Under the pieces are notes generated by a model. The model saw only the letters and a program-made list of their open reading frames with translations. It made no database searches and was not told the DNA's origin. 39,055 nt of DNA, taken from assembly GCA_000517005.1 (NCBI GenBank), contig KI912045.1, forward strand, positions 176,151 to 215,205. The letters run 5' to 3'. The position numbers were made by a program, and so were the translations under genes. Of this stretch, positions 1 to 5,960 are shown piece by piece; positions within the stretch are counted from its first letter, which is position 1; every line of letters begins with the position of its first letter. The stretch is from Microvirga lupini. Its GTDB lineage: Bacteria > Pseudomonadota > Alphaproteobacteria > Rhizobiales > Beijerinckiaceae.

Positions 1-154
1 CCGTGGCACTTCTGAGACATCGCGGTGTGGTCTGCTCCGAACGCCAAAGCGGACACGGAGAGGGCCACACGAATCGTGCCATCCCGTTCGCCGGGTGTGA
101 CGTTCTCGACGCAACTCGCGAGGACGAAGGCAGAGTGCCGGACAATCTCTTGCG

Positions 155-185
155 AAAAAGCCCGCCTCAGAGGGTGAGGCGGGCT
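155..185 (-). terminator. Strong hairpin with U-tract on the minus strand
   Basis: An 11-bp perfect stem (159-169 with 175-185) closes a 5-nt loop. On the minus strand it is followed by five U at 155-159, the form of an intrinsic terminator for leftward transcripts. The plus-strand side has no U-tract. No minus-strand gene lies directly upstream (to the right), so it either blocks antisense readthrough from the large minus operon or ends an unseen small transcript. Confidence 0.7.
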
Positions 186-297
186 GATGCGCGCTTTGAG
201 TAAGCACTTTGCCGCATTATGGCTATCCTATGCGGACGGCCACAACTCGCGCTGGGCGGGACTCGTTAAGAATGCGTTTACGATCTCCGGACGAGAC

Positions 298-321
298 TCC
301 TGTCATCAAACGGACAGGAGG
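298..321 (+). promoter_or_regulatory. Hairpin overlapping the ribosome binding site of the 327 gene
   Basis: A 7-bp stem (298-304 with 313-319) around an 8-nt loop includes most of the AGGAGG ribosome binding site at 316-321, six bases before the ATG at 327. Pairing would hide the site and could reduce translation of the downstream gene. That role is inferred from the geometry alone. Confidence 0.4.
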
Positions 322-326
322 ACAGA

Positions 327-581
327 ATGGCCTACGGACTGTGGGAGAAACTGTGCGGCAGGATGATCATCGATGAGAAGCCCGAGGCGGATGATCCCCT
401 CTCCTATCTGCCGATGTTCTACGGCCTCAGAATGCTCGCCCATGAGGCGAAGGATCCCAAGGTAGCCGACGCCGCACTGTTACTCTTGCGGAAGATCGAG
501 GTTGACCAAGCAAAAGCGCGAGATCTGCTTAAGGGCTACGACGAGCCATCCAAGGGTGCAGGGATCAGGGTAGTGAAGTAG
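327..581 (+). CDS. Hypothetical protein, 84 aa
   Basis: A small acidic/basic mixed, soluble, probably all-helical protein. No family was recognised and no membrane segment or signal peptide is visible. The ATG is chosen because a strong AGGAGG ribosome binding site lies six bases upstream. A plus-strand intrinsic terminator at 640-670 ends the unit, so this looks like a single-gene transcript, which is typical of phage accessory genes or small host genes. Reality is supported by the start signal, the terminator and the coherent composition; the function is unknown. Confidence 0.6.
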   Translation: MAYGLWEKLCGRMIIDEKPEADDPLSYLPMFYGLRMLAHEAKDPKVADAALLLLRKIEVDQAKARDLLKGYDEPSKGAGIRVVK

Positions 582-639
582 GGCAGGCTGATAGCAGGAC
601 GTCTTGATAACGAAGGTGGGCTTGCACCCAATCGACACG

Positions 640-670
640 AAGGGCTCCGGAGCGATCTGGGGCCCTTTTT
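640..670 (+). terminator. Intrinsic terminator after the 327-581 gene
   Basis: A 9-bp GC-rich stem with one G-U pair (640-648 with 659-667) and a 10-nt loop, followed by a run of five T ending at 670 on the plus strand. It lies about 60 bp past the stop of the 84-aa gene, in the right orientation. Confidence 0.75.
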
Positions 671-714
671 CGATTCCGCACCATTCCACACGCGATGAGG
701 ATTTTCGCCAAGTA

Positions 715-796
715 AATCCCCACAATCATCACAGATGTGAGGACTAATCATCAAAGTCCCCAAAATATGGGGGAGTATTGTCCCCACTTTCCCCAG
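715..796 (+). promoter_or_regulatory. Cluster of four TCCCCA repeats, possible operator
   Basis: The hexamer TCCCCA occurs at 717, 757, 781 and 790. The second copy forms an inverted repeat with GGGGA at 770-774. The cluster lies in an AT-richer stretch 75-155 bp upstream of the zinc-ribbon gene at 872, where a promoter/operator is expected. I see no clear -35/-10 pair. A binding role is inference from repetition and position. Confidence 0.35.
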
Positions 797-871
797 TAGA
801 TACGAAGTCCATATCGTGGTAATCGATTGGCGCTGCCACGACTATCAACCCTGAGAACTGTATCAGGCGAC

Positions 872-1342
872 ATGATCTACCAAATCAATTATGCCTGCGG
901 GCATTCCCTCGATATGAAGCTTAGTCCAGACCCTGTCGACGCCCGTGATGCGGTTGTAGACCTTGAAGGCCGGCTTTGTCCCAGTTGCGAGAAGGCGCAG
1001 AAGAAAGCCAACCGAGAGGCTGATCGCGACGAGGTGGACGCGCTGCTGCCGCCGCTGGAGGGAACCCCGAAGCAGGTCGCGTGGGCGAGGAGGATCCGTG
1101 CTGATTTCTTCCTCGCGCTGACAGAGATCGAAAAGGAGCCGGCCCCCGAGTACCATCGCGAGATGCTCCATGACATCAGGAGCGATCAGACAAAGCGCAC
1201 CAAGGCGAAGTACTGGATCGAGTTTCAGAAACTGTGTCGCCCGACCTCTATCGAGGAATACGCCAATCTCTGGTGGCTGGAACGGCGAACATACTACGTC
1301 TCCAGGCAAGTGCAGCTTACAGGGGAGATCCCCGACTCTTGA
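872..1342 (+). CDS. Zinc-ribbon-like protein, 156 aa
   Basis: The N-terminus carries a Cys-Gly-His motif near residue 10 and a Cys-Pro-Ser-Cys pair near residue 37, a plausible split zinc ribbon. A middle segment (about residues 65-80) has the pattern GTPKQVAWARRIR, which recurs in proteins of phages, plasmids and integrative elements. The rest is helical and charged. The start at 872 is preferred over an upstream in-frame start (827) because AGGCGA lies just before it and the Cys motif follows immediately. A strong hairpin lies 40 bp after the stop, but its U-tract is on the other strand. Function unknown; zinc binding is a prediction. Confidence 0.6.
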   Translation: MIYQINYACGHSLDMKLSPDPVDARDAVVDLEGRLCPSCEKAQKKANREADRDEVDALLPPLEGTPKQVAWARRIRADFFLALTEIEKEPAPEYHREMLHDIRSDQTKRTKAKYWIEFQKLCRPTSIEEYANLWWLERRTYYVSRQVQLTGEIPDS

Positions 1343-1370
1343 CAGCCTTCGGCGAGCATCTGCACTTCTG

Positions 1371-1409
1371 ACAAAAGAAAACCCCTCCCCGTCTGGACAC
1401 GGGGAGGGG
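1371..1409 (-). terminator. Strong GC hairpin with U-tract on the minus strand
   Basis: A perfect 11-bp stem (1382-1392 with 1399-1409) around a 6-nt loop. On the minus strand the stem is followed by a U-rich tract (complement of 1371-1381). On the plus strand there is no U-tract, so it does not look like the terminator of the gene just upstream. It is the second such minus-oriented hairpin in this plus-coded region. Confidence 0.6.
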
Positions 1410-1562
1410 CGAAAGACCAACAGGGGAAAAGGTGGCGCAAACTGTGTCCAATTTCCCAGCCGCACCGCAGCGGCTCAGTCGATATGCTCCCGAAGGGGAG
1501 CGTGACATCTGGGGCAGAGCCTCAGACGATACCCACCAACACGGTACAAGGGGGTTAGCAGG

Positions 1563-2176
1563 ATGACATCCACCACCGCACTCTACGAGATCAAGCTGAT
1601 CTTCGGCTCCGACGAGCCGGAGGAACAGGCTCAGTTCCCGGCGTGGGGCGAGCAAGCAATCGAGGCCATGAAGGGGATCCCGCTGCGGTTCACCCGCAAG
1701 TATGCAAGTATGTTGGAGACGGCAGTCTCTGGGAGCTGTTTTTCGAGGTTCCGCCCGAGGTCATTGAGAACCTTGGTGAGGAACTCGACCAATATCTGGA
1801 CCGTGTCGGAGATGGCCTCGACCTCCCGTTTGGCTTCGAACTGGAGTTCGCGACCGCCGAGGACAATCCCGATCTTCTCAAGATCGACATCGGCTTCCCG
1901 CGAAGCCGCACGAAGCCAGTGGCGTCCTGGCTCCCGCCCAAGTTCACTGAGAAAGATGCAGCGATAGACTTCGAACGCGAGGCGGCTGTCCGCAGATTTG
2001 TCGAGGAGGTTTTTGGCCAGACGATAGCTTGGCTCCCTCACGCATTCCCCAAGGACTACGTTTCGCTGGGCTTCGCCATCGACAAGCCAAACGACACGGA
2101 AGAGGTCATCCGCGATCTGAAGACGGGGATCGAGGCTTTGATCAAGATCCCGGTCGAGATCGAGCATTTCACGTAG
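1563..2176 (+). pseudogene. Frameshifted hypothetical gene (8-bp tandem duplication)
   Basis: The frame starting at 1563 reads as a normal protein for about 49 codons (up to the residues TRKY). The continuation with normal composition is in a different frame and runs to the stop at 2176. At the junction an 8-bp unit, GCAAGTAT, occurs twice in tandem (1696-1703 and 1704-1711). Removing one copy restores a single frame of about 201 codons. No family was recognised; the protein would be acidic and soluble. It ends 8 bp before the HicB-like gene, with which it is probably co-transcribed. Alternatives are a sequencing error or a reversible slippage switch. Confidence 0.6.
1696..1711 (+). repeat. 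8-bp tandem duplication inside a coding sequence
   Basis: GCAAGTAT is present twice head to tail. The duplication shifts the reading frame by two bases and separates the two halves of the 1563-2176 gene. Confidence 0.85.
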
Positions 2177-2184
2177 GGAAGGGC

Positions 2185-2676
2185 ATGATGACGGAGGAGG
2201 CGAAGATGCCCATGGAGATGATCCCGGCGGAGATCGAAATCGACGGCCACAAAGCCGTCGTGACCTACGACCCCGACATCGAGATGTTTCGAGGTGAGTT
2301 CGTTGGCCTGCGCGGCGAAGGCGGCGCGGACTTCTACGCCAAAGACAGGGATCAGCTCATCGAGGAGGGCCGCAAATCGCTGGAGGTCTATTACGACGCC
2401 ATGGATGTACTCGCCGCCAAGGAGGCTCTCCGGCGGTTGGCCAGTGGCGAGGACGAGATGATCCCCTCGGAGATGATGGATCGCCTCCTCGATGGCGAGA
2501 ACCCTGTGCGGGTCTGGCGCGAGCATCGCGCCCTGAGCGTCGAGGAACTGGCCGCAGAGGCTGGGATCAGCCCCGATCAGCTCATCGAGATCGAAAACGG
2601 TCAACGCGAGGCCGACCCGTACACCACCGCCAGCCTCGCCAAGGCCCTCAAGCTGGATCCTGAAGACCTCGTCTAA
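2185..2676 (+). CDS. HicB-like domain fused to XRE helix-turn-helix, 163 aa
   Basis: Residues about 15-65 read like a HicB antitoxin fold: strands with an AVVTYDPD start, then a GADFYAKDRDQLIEEGRKS segment. Residues about 105-163 form an XRE-type helix-turn-helix (VRVWREHRALSVEELAAEAGIS, then a second helix with IENGQREAD). Proteins of this shape are annotated as HicB-family antitoxins or transcriptional regulators. No HicA-like toxin (a short basic protein of about 60-80 aa with a catalytic His) is adjacent; the upstream gene is the frameshifted one. The start follows AAGGGC. Its stop overlaps a possible start of the next gene (TAATG). It probably binds DNA, perhaps its own promoter. Confidence 0.7.
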   Translation: MMTEEAKMPMEMIPAEIEIDGHKAVVTYDPDIEMFRGEFVGLRGEGGADFYAKDRDQLIEEGRKSLEVYYDAMDVLAAKEALRRLASGEDEMIPSEMMDRLLDGENPVRVWREHRALSVEELAAEAGISPDQLIEIENGQREADPYTTASLAKALKLDPEDLV

Positions 2677-2708
2677 TGCCCGCCGAACACGAAGCCGGAG
2701 AACATCCT

Positions 2709-2975
2709 ATGGACCACGCTGACTTCCGCATCGGCGGCGAGTTCACCACGCCATCAGGCCGGTGGCGCTGCACTGATGTCGGGACGCGCACCATCGTTGC
2801 AATCAGGATCGACCACGTCGATGCCACGACTATCGCGGACGGTCACAGGATCACGCGCCGCCTGTCTCAAGCCGAGGCGGAGCGCGAGGGCTGGTTCAAT
2901 GGTCCGCCTTATCCGGTCTTAGAGCACGTGTTCGATGAGGACGACATGGAGGAGTGCGAGCCGATCAATGCATGA
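2709..2975 (+). CDS. Small conserved-type hypothetical protein, 88 aa
   Basis: A compact beta-rich protein with the pattern FRIGGEFTTPSGRWRCTDVGTR, then WFNGPPYPVLEHVFDEDDMEECE. I recognise this general pattern from small uncharacterised alphaproteobacterial proteins found near accessory elements, but know no function. ATG 2709 is preferred because GGAG lies eight bases upstream. An in-frame start at 2676 would overlap the previous stop and add 11 residues. It faces the end of the minus-strand lysis block, with only about 20 bp between the two converging stops. Confidence 0.6.
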   Translation: MDHADFRIGGEFTTPSGRWRCTDVGTRTIVAIRIDHVDATTIADGHRITRRLSQAEAEREGWFNGPPYPVLEHVFDEDDMEECEPINA

Positions 2976-2997
2976 GTGCAAGACCCTGCTCATGCGA

Positions 2998-3111
2998 TCA
3001 GCCGTTCCTCCTGAAGAGAGCCAGAAAGCTGCCGGCCGCCAGCACAATGAGCGTCCCGCCCAGCGGAGCGGCGATGATGCTCATCAGCCGCGGGATGAGG
3101 TGCGGGTTCAT
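2998..3111 (-). CDS. One-TM miniprotein, 37 aa, end of the lysis block
   Basis: A very small protein with one predicted transmembrane segment (about residues 10-31) and a basic C-terminus (FRRNG). Its ATG overlaps the stop of the upstream multi-TM gene in an ATGA arrangement, so the two are probably translationally coupled. It is the last gene of the leftward late block. Given its place in the lysis group it may be a holin or antiholin component, but sequence alone does not settle this. Confidence 0.55.
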   Translation of the reverse strand: MNPHLIPRLMSIIAAPLGGTLIVLAAGSFLALFRRNG

Positions 3112-3632
3112 CGATGCAGATAGGGCCTCATCTCCTCCACGAAGGCACGAGGATCCGGCACGGCCAGGAGCGCTATCATCATCGCCACCATCGCAAGCAG
3201 GACAGTCGCCGCGATCACGATAGACTTGCGGCTGTGGATGCCTCCCTGCAGCGCGGATGACGCGTTGATGTAGAGGATCGAGGCGACCGCCACGAGCCAC
3301 AGCGTGAAGTGATTGACGAAGGAGTCAGTCATCCAGCGAGGCCTGTCGGCCCACCGCCAGAGCAGGAACCACAAACCGTTAACGCCGACGGCGGCGAACC
3401 CCAGTGTGATCGCAAGCGCGAGCTGCTCCGCCTTGGTCGGGTGTCCGCTCCGAATGCCGTCCAGGCCATAAGGCGCATAGGCCGCGATCACGATCACGCT
3501 GGCAACGGCCTGGAGGACACGCAGGATGTCTCCCAGCACATCCCCGGGAACGAGGACGGCTATTGGCCAGTAGGCCAGGACCAGTGCGATCCCGAGCCAG
3601 AAGATGCCTCTACGTATCATCACCCGCATTCC
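3108..3632 (-). CDS. Multi-spanning membrane protein in lysis block, putative holin-like
   Basis: About 174 aa with four or five hydrophobic segments: roughly residues 8-26, 36-55, 68-90, 100-120 and 128-150. Basic residues follow the first ATG. The start at 3632 is supported by GGAGG six bases upstream; ATG 3623 is an alternative. The gene overlaps the end of the 69-aa gene and is coupled by ATGA to the 37-aa TM protein. Its position after the endolysin and spanin-like genes suggests a role in membrane disruption, but it is larger than typical holins, and superinfection exclusion is also possible. Confidence 0.6.
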   Translation of the reverse strand, partial: GMRVMIRRGIFWLGIALVLAYWPIAVLVPGDVLGDILRVLQAVASVIVIAAYAPYGLDGIRSGHPTKAEQLALAITLGFAAVGVNGLWFLLWRWADRPRWMTDSFVNHFTLWLVAVASILYINASSALQGGIHSRKSIVIAATVLLAMVAMMIALLAVPDPRAFVEEMRPYLHR

Positions 3633-3819
3633 GTTCCTCCATGCGTCGAAGCAGGGCTTCAATGGCGTCCTTCGCATCGTCGCAGCGGATCGCTGTGTCG
3701 ACGCCCGTTACGATAGCTCTCCGTGCCGTCCTCTCGTGCTGGCGCGAAACCCACTCGCGGCGCGCGTCTGTCTCGGCGCTATTCCCTATTCCGAGCCAGT
3801 GCTTCAGACGGTGGATCAT
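3610..3819 (-). CDS. Small soluble protein in lysis block, 69 aa
   Basis: A charged, helical protein (Arg/Glu/Asp-rich) with no membrane segment or signal peptide. Its ATG overlaps the stop of the spanin-like gene (ATGA), and its end overlaps the start of the multi-TM gene, so it sits tightly inside the lysis operon. No family was recognised. A regulatory partner of the neighbouring membrane proteins is possible, but that rests only on position. Confidence 0.55.
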   Translation of the reverse strand: MIHRLKHWLGIGNSAETDARREWVSRQHERTARRAIVTGVDTAIRCDDAKDAIEALLRRMEERNAGDDT

Positions 3820-4175
3820 GTCTGTCGGCCCTCCAGCAAGCGGCAGAGCCGCTCAAGCGTCTCGTGGGTTTTGTCGTCGTTATGCGCCGCGTCGATACGC
3901 AGCTCGCGCATCTCCGCAGCCAGCACCTCTGCAGCGCGTGTCCGTGCTTCCATGGCGCGATTGGTGCCCTCAAGGGCAAGCGTCATTGAGGCTATGGCGC
4001 TCGCGGAATCCTGCACCGCTTTGATCAGCGCCTTGGTGTCTTCAAGCCGTGCGTTCGCGCAGGCCTTGCTCTCCCGGTAAAGGAGGACAGTGACGATGCC
4101 GCTGATCACCAGGAGAACGCCAAGCAGCCCCTGCGCGAAGAGCGCCTTTGCACCTTCTTCAACGAGCAACTCCAT
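3816..4175 (-). CDS. Membrane-anchored coiled-coil protein, spanin-like, 119 aa
   Basis: One N-terminal transmembrane segment (about residues 12-33) is followed by a long charged coiled-coil region to the C-terminus. This is the usual plan of an Rz-type inner-membrane spanin, which links inner and outer membrane at the last step of lysis of Gram-negative hosts. The ATG lies 8 bp after the endolysin stop. No separate lipoprotein (o-spanin) is obvious within or next to it. Length fits the spanin class. The call depends on topology and context because spanins share little sequence; a phage-encoded membrane coiled-coil with another role cannot be excluded. Confidence 0.5.
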   Translation of the reverse strand: MELLVEEGAKALFAQGLLGVLLVISGIVTVLLYRESKACANARLEDTKALIKAVQDSASAIASMTLALEGTNRAMEARTRAAEVLAAEMRELRIDAAHNDDKTHETLERLCRLLEGRQT

Positions 4176-4183
4176 GCATCACC

Positions 4184-5359
4184 TCACGAAAACAGCGGCT
4201 TCTTGGCCTTGAGCCGGCCATAGAGGGCCCAGATGGCACCGAGGGTGGTGACGATGCCGCCGCCGATCAGGATGAAGTCTTCCTTGTATGCCTCGAGGTC
4301 GTAGCCAAAGATCTTGGCGATGCCGATCAGGGTCACCACCACGCCGGCCGCGACGCCGGCCGTGCCACCCTGCACGACCCGGGACTGCACAATCGGCTCG
4401 GGCTCGGTGTTCGTGATGTGCTCGAGCCTCGCCTCGATCTCCCGCAGCCGGGGATCGCGCTGGGCCTCGATGACGACCTCCGCGGCCACATCGGGTGCCG
4501 CAGCCTCGGGAAGAGGCGTGGTGACCTTCCTGGCAGCCTTGATGACGGCATCGGTGAGGATGTCGGCGACCACAGGTATCAGGATGCTGCCCACCAGGGG
4601 CGTCGGTTTGCTCGGCATGGGGATCTCTCCGAAGTAGGTGGCGAGCGCCACATAGGCGTCCCAGAGCGGGCCAGAACGCGCAGGGGTCACAACCGGCTCG
4701 ACCGGTTGCGGGACAACAGGATTCTCGATCTCAGGCGACCAGAGGGTGTCGGGCTTCTTCGCCCACCACGCGTACGCCGCTGCCAGCTTGGTGTGGTAGT
4801 TGTTCTCGGCGTAGCGAGCGCCATTGTAGCCGCGGGCGAAGCCGCTCCAATTGTGCGCGCGCAGCTCGTCCTCCAGCTTGTTCGCGCAAATGAAGCGGAC
4901 CATCGCCTCGAGGTGGTTGTCCTCGTCTAAGGCGAAGTCCACCACCATGGCCTGCGGACTGTCGTAGCCGGCCGAGACGTAGTTCTCGCCCAGGATCTGC
5001 GACAGGCCCCAGCTGCAGGCCTTCAGCGCTGCGGTCTCGTTGATCTCGAGAGCCTGCAGCAGCCGCGGATAGGAATCCTTCGGGTAGGATCCTGGCTTCC
5101 AGTCCTTGTACGCGAGCCCCTTGGCCACCGCGACGTTGCGCTCGGTGCCTTGCAGGTTGCGATAGAAGACGTGCGGTTCGAACAGGATCTTGGGCCGGCC
5201 CTGGCTGTCGAAGCCAGAGCCTGAGGCCTCCACGTCGATCACAGCGTGGATCTCGTCCTCCCCCACACCAATCATGTGACCGATGCGGGGGAGATCGATG
5301 TCTTCGATGCGCTTGGCTGCGCCGACAAAGCCGGCGGCCTTCAGTTGCTCGAATGTCAT
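4184..5359 (-). CDS. Endolysin: N-acetylmuramidase domain with C-terminal TM segments
   Basis: 391 aa. Residues about 20-200 match the N-acetylmuramidase fold of phage endolysins: a likely catalytic Glu at about residue 44 in IDVEASGSGFD, then FEPHVFYR, a CSWGLSQILG segment and FARGYNG. It would cleave the peptidoglycan glycan strand. A Pro-rich linker (about 210-250) and a charged region lead to two hydrophobic segments near residues 335-355 and 365-385, ending in a basic tail. The ATG at 5359 is chosen over upstream in-frame TTG codons that fall in the terminator. The added membrane part is longer than a plain muramidase needs and suggests anchoring or a holin-like function. Confidence 0.8.
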   Translation of the reverse strand: MTFEQLKAAGFVGAAKRIEDIDLPRIGHMIGVGEDEIHAVIDVEASGSGFDSQGRPKILFEPHVFYRNLQGTERNVAVAKGLAYKDWKPGSYPKDSYPRLLQALEINETAALKACSWGLSQILGENYVSAGYDSPQAMVVDFALDEDNHLEAMVRFICANKLEDELRAHNWSGFARGYNGARYAENNYHTKLAAAYAWWAKKPDTLWSPEIENPVVPQPVEPVVTPARSGPLWDAYVALATYFGEIPMPSKPTPLVGSILIPVVADILTDAVIKAARKVTTPLPEAAAPDVAAEVVIEAQRDPRLREIEARLEHITNTEPEPIVQSRVVQGGTAGVAAGVVVTLIGIAKIFGYDLEAYKEDFILIGGGIVTTLGAIWALYGRLKAKKPLFS

Positions 5360-5375
5360 GCAGGCCTCAGGCAAC

Positions 5376-5397
5376 AAAAAACCGCCACGAGGGCGGT
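5376..5397 (-). terminator. Intrinsic terminator between tail-fibre unit and endolysin
   Basis: A 6-bp GC-rich stem (5381-5386 with 5392-5397), 5-nt loop, and a six-U tract on the minus strand. It lies 16 bp upstream of the endolysin ATG and 28 bp after the stop of the tail-fibre assembly gene, so it separates tail from lysis transcription unless antitermination operates. Confidence 0.8.
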
Positions 5398-5424
5398 GCG
5401 GTCAGATCATGTTGTGTGCGGTGA

Positions 5425-5937
5425 TCAGAGTTGCGCGGCGAACTCCCAGAACTCCCGCCGCCGCTCCTCATCCCAGCCGAAGGCCTGACCGATGACTGGC
5501 GCGATGGCATGGTCGAAGGCGTAACTGGTGGCCCCGGCAATGACGATATCCACGTCGAATCTGGTCATGCCCTCGGGCAGCATGCCCGCCGCCTCCACTT
5601 GGTCGATCACCTCCTTCAGCCGCGTTGGGATGAAGCCTGTTTTCACGGCCTCCAGCGCCTCCTCGGTGGGGATCAGGCCCCACAGGGCGAGGCCATGGAA
5701 AAACTGCCTGTCGCTGATGTCATCGGGCTTGTAGAAGAGCGGCACCTCGCGCTCCTCGATCTGGCCGTTGATCCACAGCCGCGCGCCGACAGGATGCGAG
5801 ATGAACTCGTTCCACTGCTCGGTGGTGAGGGCCACCGCGTCGGCAGGGACCTCCTCCTGGGTGTGCGCATCCGGCACCGAATAAAACTGGATCGGCAGGC
5901 CGTCTGCATCGAAGGTTCCGTACTTCTGAATTTCCAT
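5425..5937 (-). CDS. Putative tail fibre assembly protein, 170 aa
   Basis: The N-terminal half has the pattern of tail-fibre assembly chaperones: FYSVPDAHTQEEVPADAV, then an AL-TTEQW motif and GARLWINGQ. The C-terminal half is helical with a WDEERRREFWEF end and no clear family. The ATG at 5937 follows a GGAG ribosome binding site and lies 23 bp after the tail fibre stop, the usual position for such chaperones. It would help fold or trimerise the fibre above. A structural tail protein is the alternative. Confidence 0.6.
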   Translation of the reverse strand: MEIQKYGTFDADGLPIQFYSVPDAHTQEEVPADAVALTTEQWNEFISHPVGARLWINGQIEEREVPLFYKPDDISDRQFFHGLALWGLIPTEEALEAVKTGFIPTRLKEVIDQVEAAGMLPEGMTRFDVDIVIAGATSYAFDHAIAPVIGQAFGWDEERRREFWEFAAQL

Positions 5938-5960
5938 ATCTTTTCTCCTTCTCTCTCCTG

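Larger units (their letters stand above)
1..326. other. Left-end region without a confident gene
   Basis: No open frame here has both a convincing start and protein-like composition. A 66-codon plus frame at 3-203 runs through the strong hairpin at 155-185 and lacks a ribosome binding site. A short plus frame starting near 187 has no good start signal and would overlap the next gene. The minus frame over roughly 1-150 reads with protein-like composition but has no start in view and would have the terminator hairpin at its 5' end. What can be supported is the hairpin/terminator at 155-185 and a hairpin over the ribosome binding site at 298-321. Confidence 0.5.

Noticed and set aside
3-203. Plus-strand frame of 66 codons at the left edge
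   Set aside because: It runs through a strong terminator hairpin and has no ribosome binding site or family-like pattern.
187-366. Short plus-strand frame of 59 codons
   Set aside because: No convincing start signal, and it would overlap the better-supported gene at 327 in another frame.
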